A DNA stretch of 64,000 bases from Fodinibacter sp963695175 (GTDB taxonomy: Bacteria > Actinomycetota > Actinomycetes > Actinomycetales > Dermatophilaceae): positions 1 through 64,000 of the forward strand of contig CAVOGG010000010.1 of NCBI GenBank assembly GCA_963695175.1, read 5' to 3'. Positions within the stretch are counted from its first letter, which is position 1. Each line of letters starts with the position of its first letter. The position numbers and the translations under genes are program-made. The notes under the pieces are model-generated. The model saw only the letters and a list, made by a program, of their open reading frames with translations, was not told where the DNA came from and ran no database searches. Positions 36,571 through 44,032 of this stretch are shown in pieces.

Positions 36571-37913
36571 TGGCCCGCCGCATCGCGTGGCTGGTGGCCG
36601 CCACGACGTCGGCGGTCGTCGTGGCGTTCATCGTGCCGCTCTGCTTCCTCATCGCGAACATCGCCGACGACCGCGGCACCACCCGCGCCCGTGAGCAGGC
36701 GCAGAGCGTCGCCACCCTGGTCGCGACCCTCGACGACACCGGAGACGCTGTCGCGCACCGTCGCCGATCTCAGCTCGCGCGGCCCCGAGGTGGTCGTCGT
36801 GGAGCCCGGCGGGCAGCTGCTCGGCAGCCAGGCACCACTCGGAGCCGACACGGCCGCCGCGGTCGAGCGGGCACGCACCGCGCAGGAGGCGTTCACCGTC
36901 GGCCAGGACCACGGGCTGGATGCCGTGGTGCCGGTCGTGACCGACCCGCGGCCTCGAGGTCGTGGTCGCCACCGTGCCGACCTCCGAGCTGCGGGCCGGC
37001 GTGTGGGGCGCCTGGGCGACGATCGTGGCCCTCGGGCTGGGTCTGGTGCGCGGTCTCGGTCGCGGTGGCGGTCCGGCTGGGCCGGCGCACCAGCGTGCCC
37101 GTCACCGACGTGGCCGAGGTGGCCCACCGGCTGCGCGAGGGCGACTCGACCGCCCGGGCCGTGCCGGGTGGGCCGCCGGAGACCGCCGAGCTGGGCCGGG
37201 CGCTGAACGCGCTCGCCGACCGGATCCACTCGCTGGTGGTCGCCGAGCGCGAGCAGGTCGCCGACCTCGGGCACCGGTTGCGCACACCGGTGACCGCCCT
37301 GCGGCTCGACACCGACCTGGTCGAGGACGAGGACGTGGCGCTGCGGCTGCGCGGGCACGTGGAGGACCTGCAGCGCAGCATCGACGACGTCGTCCACGAG
37401 GCCCGGCGGTCGGTGCGCGACGAGCTGCCCGGCAGCACGCGAGGTCGCCCCGGTGGTGTCCGACCGGGTGGCCTTCTGGCTGCCGCTGGCCGAGGACCAG
37501 GACCGTCGGCTCGACCTCGTCCTGGAGGTGCGCACCCCGGGCGGGTCGCCCGCTGGTCGGCTTGTCGCGAGGACGACCTGGGCGAGCTCGTCGACACGCT
37601 GCTCGACAACGTGTTCGCGCACACGCCCGAGGGCACGGATGCCCGGGTGCTGGTGCACACCGTCGGGGACGAGGTGGTGGTCGTCGTCGAGGACTCCGGA
37701 CCGGGGATGCCGCAGCCCTACCTCGGGCGGGGTCACAGCGACAAGGGGTCGACCGGGCTGGGCCTGGCGATCGTGCACCGGATCGCCGACGGAGCCGGTG
37801 GCTCGGTGGAGCTCACCCCGTCGCCCCTCGGCGGCCTGCGGGTCACCGTGCACCTGCCGGTGCAGCCGAACGACGCGCAGCCGCGGCGCGCCACCCCGGC
37901 GGCCGGCCGCTGA
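36570..37913 (+). pseudogene. sensor histidine kinase, about six frame changes
   Basis: ATG 36570 (ARRIAWLVAATTSAVVVAFIV) begins the first membrane segment. Reading on needs shifts near 36745, 36945, 37045, 37437, 37545 and 37565. Together they give a sensor part (PETLSRTVADLSSRGPEVVV), a second TM, a HAMP-like stretch (VTDVAEVAHRLREGDSTA), the H-box QVADLGHRLRTPVTALRLD, the N-box LVDTLLDNVFAHTPEG and ATP-lid motifs EDSGPGMP and STGLGLAIVHRI. All motifs are intact, and the shifts share the same sign, mostly an extra G or C. Probable sequence errors; if real, the regulator is an orphan. Confidence 0.7.
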
Positions 37914-37950
37914 CCGGTGCCACGGCATCCGATCGCGGTCGCGGCGCGGC

Positions 37951-38334
37951 TCAGTCGTCGTGCTCGTCCTCATGGTCGTCCTCGTGACTGTCGTCGTCCG
38001 ACGGGTCCTGCTCGGCGGTTGCTGCGGGCGCGGGAGCCGGGGCGGGGTCGGGAGCCGTGCGCGGAGCGGTGCGCGGCGTCGGCGAGCTGGTCGACGGTGC
38101 AGCAACGGTGATCTTCGGGCCCGGCTTAGTGGTGACGCAGACGCCCTTCGTGAGCACCGCCGGCGGCGTGCAGTCGGCCAGCTGGGTCACGGTCGGGGTG
38201 GGGACCGGTGCGAAGGTCGGGGCGACGGGCGCAGCGGCCCGGCCCAGGTCGTCGGGCCCCGCGGTGACGAAGATGCCGATCGCGGTGGCTGCTCCGACGA
38301 GGGTGCCGGTGGTGACGGCGCGAACGAGGGACAC
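37951..38334 (-). CDS. small secreted or anchored protein with acidic His-rich tail
   Basis: 127 residues from GTG 38334, preceded by GGAGG. Anchor or signal peptide (TTGTLVGAATAIGIFVTAG), two cysteines (ADCTPPAVLTKGVCVTTKPG), a Pro/Ala/Thr linker and a tail DDDSHEDDHEDEHDD that could bind divalent metal. No family known. It is divergent from the redox operon and convergent with the sensor kinase. Confidence 0.55.
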   Translation of the reverse strand: MSLVRAVTTGTLVGAATAIGIFVTAGPDDLGRAAAPVAPTFAPVPTPTVTQLADCTPPAVLTKGVCVTTKPGPKITVAAPSTSSPTPRTAPRTAPDPAPAPAPAATAEQDPSDDDSHEDDHEDEHDD

Positions 38335-38460
38335 GAGGGACCTCCGGGGGCGGTTGCAGGGGCAGGGGGTGACGGCACGGTTGCAGGGCAGAGCCGGGAC
38401 GTCGGCTCCCATGGTGGGGGCGCGTCGGTCAAGCCCGGGTCGTGGGCACCTCAAGGCGGT

Positions 38461-38494
38461 GTTAAGGCGCCGCGGCCTTAACGCTTCCTTGACA
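38461..38494. promoter_or_regulatory. palindrome and -35 element upstream of the redox operon
   Basis: GTTAAGGC-N6-GCCTTAAC (38461-38482) is a perfect inverted repeat, followed at 38489-38494 by TTGACA, a consensus -35. A weak -10 lies 17 bases on. Likely operator for the response regulator encoded upstream, serving the operon starting at 38587 and perhaps the divergent gene at 38334. Confidence 0.55.
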
Positions 38495-38586
38495 GGTCGA
38501 TGACGCGCGCTTGGTGTGCGGGCGGCGAGAGTCGTCACCGGCACACCGACCCGTCGTGCCACGAACCGACGAGAGGACCGCATCCC

Positions 38587-39021
38587 GTGAGAGCCCTGCT
38601 GAGCACCGGTCAACGAGACCGGTCGCGCGTCATGCTCACCGTGCTGAGCGGAACGCTCGCCGCCGCGACCGTCGCCGGAACCGGCGTCGCCACCGCGGCC
38701 GCCGCCCAGGAGACCGCCCGCACCAACGCCGTCAAGGCCCGCGAGAAGGCCGCTGCGGACGCGGCGACCGCCACGGCCCACCACGAGGCCCTGGCCAAGT
38801 GGGCCAAGGAGAACCCGGTCGTCGTGACCAAGGCGCGGCCGACCAAGACCGTGATCGGGCCGGCCACGCTGGTCAAGGCGTCCTCCCCCGGCAGCTCGAA
38901 GGTGGGAGGCGGTTCCAGCTCGTCCTCTTCCTCCGCCTCCTCGTCGACGACCACGAAGAAGTCGACGAGCCGGCCGGCACCCCCGCCTCCGCCCCCGCCG
39001 CCGGCGAGCACCGGCTCGTGA
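38587..39021 (+). CDS. secreted Ala/Ser/Pro-rich protein, first gene of redox operon
   Basis: 144 residues from GTG 38587, with GAGAGGA upstream. A signal-like segment (VLSGTLAAATVAGTGVATAAAA) precedes a helical charged part (NAVKAREKAAADAATATAHH), then VVVTKARPTKTVIGPATL and a run of Ser and Thr followed by eight prolines. In other actinobacteria this operon position is usually held by an FMN-binding lipoprotein flavinylated by ApbE. This protein has no FMN-binding domain or the usual SGAT-type acceptor motif. It may be a wall-spanning linker. Its stop overlaps the apbE start. Confidence 0.6.
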   Translation: MRALLSTGQRDRSRVMLTVLSGTLAAATVAGTGVATAAAAQETARTNAVKAREKAAADAATATAHHEALAKWAKENPVVVTKARPTKTVIGPATLVKASSPGSSKVGGGSSSSSSSASSSTTTKKSTSRPAPPPPPPPPASTGS

Positions 39022-39992
39022 CGACCCTGACCCACGAGCCGGCCACCCCCGCGACCGTCGACGTCGAGCGGGGCGCCTCGGCGTGGCGTGCCCTCGGGAC
39101 CTACGTCGAGCTGCGTACCAGCCCGGATGCCGTCGAGGCCGCCACCGACCTGGCCGCGGGGGTGCTGCACGAGGTCGACGTGGCCTGCAGCCGGTTCCGG
39201 GACGACAGCGACCTGGTGCGCGCCAACCACGACGCGGGTCACGCCGTCGAGGTCTCCCCCGTGCTCGTCGGCGCGGTGCGAGTGGCCCTGGAGGCCGCCG
39301 CCGAGACCGAGGGCCTGGTAGACCCACTGCTCGGCGAGCTGCTCAGCGCCGCCGGCTACGACCGCACCTTCTCCCTCGTGCCAGCGGACGACCCGACCCC
39401 GGCAGCCCTGCCGGTCCGCGGCGGCACGTGGGAGGAGGTGCTCGTCACCGACACCACCGTGACCGTGCCCCGCGGAGTCGCCCTCGACCTCGGGGCGACC
39501 GGCAAGGCCTTTGCCGCCGACCTCGTGGCGCTCTGCGTCGCCGACTCGCTCGGCGTGCCCGTGCTGGTCGGGGTGGGCGGCGACCTCCGGGTCGCCTCCC
39601 CCGACGACACCGACCTCGATCACCAGGTGGTGCTGGGCCACAGCCGCGCCGACCTCGAGGCCGGTGGCCCGAGCGAACTGGTGCGGCTTCGCGACGGTGG
39701 ACTGGCCACCTCGAGCGTCTCGGCCCGGCGCTGGCGTCGCGGCGGCCGCCAGTGGCACCACGTCGTCGACCCGCGCACCGGCCTGCCGGCGCAGGGCCCG
39801 TGGCGCACCGTCACGGCCCTGGGTCGCACCGCCGCCGCGGCGAACGCGGCCACCACGGCATCCGTCGTGCTCGGCGAGGCGGCCTACGGATGGCTCGTCG
39901 ACCGCCGGGTCGCGGCGCGGCTGGTCGACCACGAGGGCCACGTGACCCGAACCCCCGCCTGGACCGACTCCGGCATCGAGGAGACCTCATGA
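39018..39992 (+). CDS. apbE: FAD:protein FMN transferase (ApbE family)
   Basis: 324 residues from GTG 39018, overlapping the upstream stop (GTGA). Features: RALGTYVELRTSPDAVEAAT near the start, DVACSRFRDDSDLVRAN, VALDLGATGKAFAADLV and the C-terminal HHVVDPRTGLPAQGPWRTVTALG, which hold the Mg and FAD sites of the family. ApbE attaches FMN to a Thr or Ser of a target redox protein outside the membrane. No signal peptide is evident, as in several actinobacterial members. It is coupled to the membrane gene downstream by ATGA. Confidence 0.88.
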   Translation: MTTLTHEPATPATVDVERGASAWRALGTYVELRTSPDAVEAATDLAAGVLHEVDVACSRFRDDSDLVRANHDAGHAVEVSPVLVGAVRVALEAAAETEGLVDPLLGELLSAAGYDRTFSLVPADDPTPAALPVRGGTWEEVLVTDTTVTVPRGVALDLGATGKAFAADLVALCVADSLGVPVLVGVGGDLRVASPDDTDLDHQVVLGHSRADLEAGGPSELVRLRDGGLATSSVSARRWRRGGRQWHHVVDPRTGLPAQGPWRTVTALGRTAAAANAATTASVVLGEAAYGWLVDRRVAARLVDHEGHVTRTPAWTDSGIEETS

Positions 39993-40651
39993 CATCCCCC
40001 CTGCTCTGGTACCTCAACCGTGGCACCGGCGTGGTGCTGCTCATCGCCTTCACGGCGACCGTCGTGCTCGGCGTGCTCGCGACCGGTCGGTCCGCGACCC
40101 CGCTGTGGCCCCGGTTCGTCACGCAGGGGCTGCACCGGTCCCTGGCGGCCCTGTCGGTGTTCATGCTGGTCGCCCACGTGGTGAGCGCTGTCGTCGACTC
40201 GTACGTCGACATCCGGTGGTGGCAGGCGTTCGTGCCGTTCGGCGCGACCTATGAGCCGGTGTGGCTGGCGCTGGGAGCCATCTCGCTGGACCTGCTCGCC
40301 GTCGTCATCGCCACGTCGCTCGCCCGCGCCAGCGTGCCGCACCGGGTCTGGTTCCTCGTGCACCTGACCACCTACGCCGCCTGGGTGTCGGCCGTGCTGC
40401 ACGGCCTGTTCATCGGTACCGACTCGAAGGAGGGCTGGATGGTGGCGATCACCGTCAGCTGCGTCGCGGCGGTCGGGTTGGCCGTGTTCGCGCGGATCAT
40501 CGCGGTGCTCAACGGCAAGCGGGCCAACCGCAGGCGGCATCGCAACGACGGCCCGCGCCGGCCTTACGGCCCGCAGTCCGGGGTCGAGCGCGCCGAGCGG
40601 CACGGGTCGCGGGTCCCGGTCGAGTCCGGCAGCGGAAGGAGGGCGTCATGA
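39989..40651 (+). CDS. ferric reductase-like transmembrane protein
   Basis: 220 residues from ATG 39989. Six membrane segments, starting LWYLNRGTGVVLLIAFTATV. Histidines in LHRSLAALSVFMLVAHVVSA and VHLTTYAAWVSAVLHGLFIG are placed like the haem ligands of the ferric reductase/MsrQ superfamily. A basic cytoplasmic tail (GKRANRRRHRNDGPRRPYGP) ends the protein. It should carry electrons across the membrane between the flavoprotein/ferredoxin pair inside and a partner outside. Overlaps both neighbours by ATGA. Confidence 0.82.
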   Translation: MTSPLLWYLNRGTGVVLLIAFTATVVLGVLATGRSATPLWPRFVTQGLHRSLAALSVFMLVAHVVSAVVDSYVDIRWWQAFVPFGATYEPVWLALGAISLDLLAVVIATSLARASVPHRVWFLVHLTTYAAWVSAVLHGLFIGTDSKEGWMVAITVSCVAAVGLAVFARIIAVLNGKRANRRRHRNDGPRRPYGPQSGVERAERHGSRVPVESGSGRRAS

Positions 40652-41976
40652 CCGCCCAGATGATCCGCCCACCGGCCAGTGTCGACGTGCACACCGGGCC
40701 GCTCCTGCTCTCCGGCATCGACCGCGGCCCGGGCCTCGCGGCCCACCGCGCCCGGCTGGGCGCCCTGCCCGAGCCCGGCGTCGAGTCCCTGGTGACGCTG
40801 CTCGGTGAGGTCGGGGTCCGTGGGCGGGGCGGCGCCGGCTTCCCGCTGGCGCGCAAGCTGCAGACCGTGGTGCGGGCCCGCGGCTCGCGCCCCGGGCTCG
40901 GCTCGCGGCGCCCCTACGTCGTGGTCAACGCCGCCGAGGGCGAGCCGGCCAGTGCCAAGGACAGCGCGCTGCTCGACGTCGCGCCGCACCTGGTGCTCGA
41001 CGGGGCCGTCGTGACCGCCCGGGCCCTGGGGGCGCGGGAGATCCACGTCGTGAGCTCCGAGGACCGGCCCTGGGTCGGCGCCGCGGTGCACCGGGCCATC
41101 GGGGAACGGGATGACCACGGCATTCGCTGGGTGCAGCACGAGGCCGCCTCCCGCTTCGTCTCGGGCCAGTCCCGCGCGCTCATCGAGCTGATGGCCGGGC
41201 GACCCGGGCTACCCGTGACGTCGTGGGCTCCCGAGGCCGTCGACGGCCACCGCCGCCGCCCGACCCTGCTGTCGAACGCCGAGTCGTACGCCCACCTCGC
41301 CGCGGTGGTGCTGTGGGGCGTCGACGGGTACGCCGCGCACGGCACCCCCGGCGAGCCCGGCACCAGCCTGCTGACCCTCACCACGCCGCCCGCGGCCGAC
41401 GGTGTCTTCCGGGGCGTGCACGTCGTCGAGGTCGAGCACGGCGACGGCGCCGACACGGTGCTGGACGCCGCCGCCCTGGCCTCCCCCCTGCTCGTCGGCG
41501 GGTTCCACGGCTCGTGGGTGCACCCGCAGGACGTGGCCGGTTTGCGGTGGTCGAATGCGGTGCTCGGCGAAGTCGGGGCGCGGCTCGGTGCCGGCTCGTT
41601 GCTGTCGCTCAGCGACGGGTCCTGCCCGGTGTCCGAGACCGCCCGGTACACCTCCTACCTCGCCGGTGAGTCGGCCGGTCGCTGCGGCCCATGCCGCAAC
41701 GGCCTGCCCGCGCTGGCTGCCGAGATGCGGGCGCTGGCACGCCGCGCCGACACGCGGCGCCGGCTGCGCGAGCTGGCCGGGCTGGTCACCGGGCGCGGTG
41801 CCTGCGCCCACCCCGACGGAACGGCTCGGCTGGTCGGCTCGCTGCTGACCACGCTCGACGACCATGTCGAGGCGCACCTCGACCACGCCTGCGGGTGCTC
41901 GCCGCGGGATCCCCGGGATCCCCGCGGGGAACGGGCCGGCGGGTCGAGCACCCAGCGCCTGGCGGTGCAGCGATGA
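40648..41976 (+). CDS. NuoF-like NADH dehydrogenase flavoprotein
   Basis: 442 residues from ATG 40648. FMN/NADH part with EVGVRGRGGAGFPLARKLQT and PYVVVNAAEGEPASAKDSAL. The iron-sulfur part has ESAGRCGPCRNGLPALA and a later Cys in GRGACAHPDG, the ligands of the N3-type [4Fe-4S] cluster. It resembles the 51-kDa subunit of complex I but stands without NuoE or NuoG, so it probably feeds NADH electrons to the adjacent ferredoxin or membrane protein. The C-terminus continues with an Arg/Pro/Gly-rich tail. Confidence 0.85.
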   Translation: MTAQMIRPPASVDVHTGPLLLSGIDRGPGLAAHRARLGALPEPGVESLVTLLGEVGVRGRGGAGFPLARKLQTVVRARGSRPGLGSRRPYVVVNAAEGEPASAKDSALLDVAPHLVLDGAVVTARALGAREIHVVSSEDRPWVGAAVHRAIGERDDHGIRWVQHEAASRFVSGQSRALIELMAGRPGLPVTSWAPEAVDGHRRRPTLLSNAESYAHLAAVVLWGVDGYAAHGTPGEPGTSLLTLTTPPAADGVFRGVHVVEVEHGDGADTVLDAAALASPLLVGGFHGSWVHPQDVAGLRWSNAVLGEVGARLGAGSLLSLSDGSCPVSETARYTSYLAGESAGRCGPCRNGLPALAAEMRALARRADTRRRLRELAGLVTGRGACAHPDGTARLVGSLLTTLDDHVEAHLDHACGCSPRDPRDPRGERAGGSSTQRLAVQR

Positions 41977-42179
41977 GCCCGCGCGAGACCGTGCTGAAGG
42001 TCGACTGGCCGCAGTGCCGGGCGCGTGGCCTGTGCGCCGAGCTGTTCCCCGAGAAGATCCGGGTCGACGAGTGGGGATACCCCGTGGTGCTCGGGCCGGT
42101 GCCGGCCGAGGAGGAGCGGCTCGCCCGCGAGGCGGTGGCCGCCTGCCCGCGCAGTGCCCTGCACCTGCGCACCACCTGA
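41973..42179 (+). CDS. small ferredoxin
   Basis: 68 residues from ATG 41973, overlapping the previous stop. Cysteines are in CRARGLCAELFPEKI and AACPRSALHL. The pattern C-x5-C plus a distal C-P is that of single-cluster [3Fe-4S] or divergent [4Fe-4S] ferredoxins in actinobacteria. It is the last gene of the redox operon and the likely carrier between the NuoF-like protein and the haem membrane protein. Confidence 0.8.
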   Translation: MSPRETVLKVDWPQCRARGLCAELFPEKIRVDEWGYPVVLGPVPAEEERLAREAVAACPRSALHLRTT

Positions 42180-42220
42180 CGTTCGGGCCGGCGGGCTCGC
42201 CCGCACCACATGCCCGCGCG

Positions 42221-43678
42221 TCACCAGGGCAGCGGCGCCGACAGCTCGCGGGTGTCGTCGACCGGGACCCAGCCCTGCTCCGCGGTGTGCTCGTACTCCG
42301 CGCCCGGGCCGTCGGTGGCCAGCGTCGCGACGGCGGCGAGGAGCCGCTCGACGTGCTCGGGCGTGCTGGCGAGCCCGGCGCTGACCCGCACCGCGGTGTC
42401 GTGCCCCTCGGACCCCTCGTCGAGCAGGGTGTCGACCAGGATGTGCGCGCAGAACTTGCCGGCCCGCACCCCGATGCCGTGCTCGGCCGACAGGGCCGCC
42501 GCCACGAGGTTGCTGTCGAGCCCGTCGACCGTGAACGTGACGACCGGGCCGCGCTCGGTGTCGTCGCCGAAGATCGAGTAGGTGGTGACGCCGTCGATGC
42601 CGCGCAGGCCGTCGAGCAGGCGCTCGGTGAGCCGGGCCTCGTGCTCGTCGATCGCCGCACGGTGCTCGCGGATCGTCGCGCAGGCCGCCGCGAGCGCGAT
42701 GGCGCCGAGCACGTTGGGGCTGCCGGCCTCGTGGCGGGCGGCGCCGGTGACCCAGCGGACGCCGTGCTCGGTGACCTGCGCGGTGGCGCCCCCACCGGCG
42801 AGGTAGGGCTGCGCGGCATCCAGCCAGTCGCTGCGGCCGGCGAGCACACCGGTGCCGTAGGGGGCGTGCACCTTGTGGCCGGAGAACGCGACCCAGTCGA
42901 CGTCGAGCGCGTCGAGGTCGACCACCCGGTGGGCCGCGAACTGCGCGGCGTCGAGCAGCACCCGGGCTCCGTGCGAACGGGCGATCGCGGTGAGGCGCTC
43001 CACGGGCCACAGCTCGCCGGTGACGTTGGAGGCGGCGGTCAGCACGACCAGGGCCTGGCGCGGGCGGCGGGCGGTGCCGGTGGGCAGGGCGCGCAGCGCG
43101 GCCTCGAGCAGGGCCTCGGCGTCGCGGGTGCTGCCGGGCACCGGCAGGCGCACGGTGTCGCGGCCGCGCCAGGGCAGCAGGGTCGCGTGGTGCTCGGAGG
43201 CGAAGACGACCACCGAGGTGTCGCGCGGCAGCGCGCGGGCCAGCAGGTTGACCGAGTCGGTGGTGCTGCGGGTGAAGACGACGACGTCGTCCTCGCGGGC
43301 GCCGACGAAGCGGGCGACCTCGTCACGGGCGGCCTCGTAGTGCGCGCTGGTGATCCGGGACAGCCAGCCGGTGCCGCGGTGCACGCTGGAGTAGGTGCGC
43401 GTCGCCGCCTCGACGGCGCGCGCCACCCGCTCGAAGGCCGGGGTGGATGCCGCGTGGTCGAGGTTCGCGTAGTCGACCAGGTCGCCCGACAGGGTCGGGA
43501 CCAGGTCGGGGCGGACGACCGCGGGCAGGTCGCGGCCGGTCCTCGGCAGGTGCCGGTGGGTGGGGGCGCTCAGTGGCGCCACGGCATCCGGCACGGCACG
43601 AAGCCGCGGGCGACGGTGGAAGGTGGGGACGGTGGTGGTGCGGCTCGAGCTCGGTGCTGAGTGGCTGGTGATCGACAC
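42221..43678 (-). CDS. class V aminotransferase (cysteine desulfurase/selenocysteine lyase-like)
   Basis: 485 residues from GTG 43678 (SITSHSAPSSSRTTTVPTFH), chosen because a GGAG lies nine bases upstream and the riboswitch ends before it. PLP fold: YANLDHAASTPAFERVARAV, VVVFASEHHATLLPWRGRDT, LLDAAQFAAHRVVDLDALDV and the PLP lysine in VAFSGHKVHAPYGTGVL. C-terminal GIGVRAGKFCAHILVD carries the substrate Cys position. The N-terminus is about 60 residues longer than usual. A SAM-IV riboswitch upstream implies a role in sulfur amino acid metabolism. Confidence 0.82.
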   Translation of the reverse strand: MSITSHSAPSSSRTTTVPTFHRRPRLRAVPDAVAPLSAPTHRHLPRTGRDLPAVVRPDLVPTLSGDLVDYANLDHAASTPAFERVARAVEAATRTYSSVHRGTGWLSRITSAHYEAARDEVARFVGAREDDVVVFTRSTTDSVNLLARALPRDTSVVVFASEHHATLLPWRGRDTVRLPVPGSTRDAEALLEAALRALPTGTARRPRQALVVLTAASNVTGELWPVERLTAIARSHGARVLLDAAQFAAHRVVDLDALDVDWVAFSGHKVHAPYGTGVLAGRSDWLDAAQPYLAGGGATAQVTEHGVRWVTGAARHEAGSPNVLGAIALAAACATIREHRAAIDEHEARLTERLLDGLRGIDGVTTYSIFGDDTERGPVVTFTVDGLDSNLVAAALSAEHGIGVRAGKFCAHILVDTLLDEGSEGHDTAVRVSAGLASTPEHVERLLAAVATLATDGPGAEYEHTAEQGWVPVDDTRELSAPLPW

Positions 43679-43724
43679 GGTGGGTATCTCCGATGGTCCC
43701 GAGGACCTCGGGTGCGACCCGGGA

Positions 43725-43840
43725 TCCCGCGCTTGCCGACGCCCGAAGGGGTCGCCGACCAGGTCGTCACCCGGAGCACCCCACCGCGGAGGAGGGTTGC
43801 TGGCCAGCGAGCCGGGGCTTGCCACTAGCACTCATGACCT
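43725..43840 (-). ncRNA. SAM-IV riboswitch
   Basis: On the minus strand the RNA begins GGTCATGAGTGCTAG (43839 down to 43825). It continues with AAGCCCCGGCT, CTGGCCAGCAACCCTCC, GCGGTGGGGTGC and CCGGGTGACGACCTGGTCG, in the order and nearly the sequence of the actinobacterial SAM-IV class, then a 3' hairpin near 43730. It ends about 45 bases before the aminotransferase start. SAM binding is expected to switch the gene off. Confidence 0.82.
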
Positions 43841-43948
43841 ACGCCGACGAGTCTAGGGAGCCGGCCGGGGGGCGCGTCACCCGAAGTCCACGACCCGAGA
43901 CGTGCGGCGACGCGGGCCCGCCGCGGGACATCTCGCGGGAACGGCCCT

Positions 43949-44030
43949 GCTTCACCGGGGAAGCTTCACCTGCGCAGGCGTTCGTAACCCCTGCAAAGGT
44001 GAAGCTTCCCGCATCGGGCGGGAAAGTTGT
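43949..44030 (-). repeat. stem-loop repeat downstream of leuS (copy 1)
   Basis: GGGAAGCTTCACCT (43958-43971) and AGGTGAAGCTTCCC (43997-44010) form a perfect 14-bp stem. A 20-base tail at 44011-44030 recurs with 19 of 20 matches at 59594-59613, beside a similar hairpin after proB. It begins 3 bases beyond the leuS stop and probably serves as its terminator. Confidence 0.7.
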
Positions 44031-44032
44031 CG

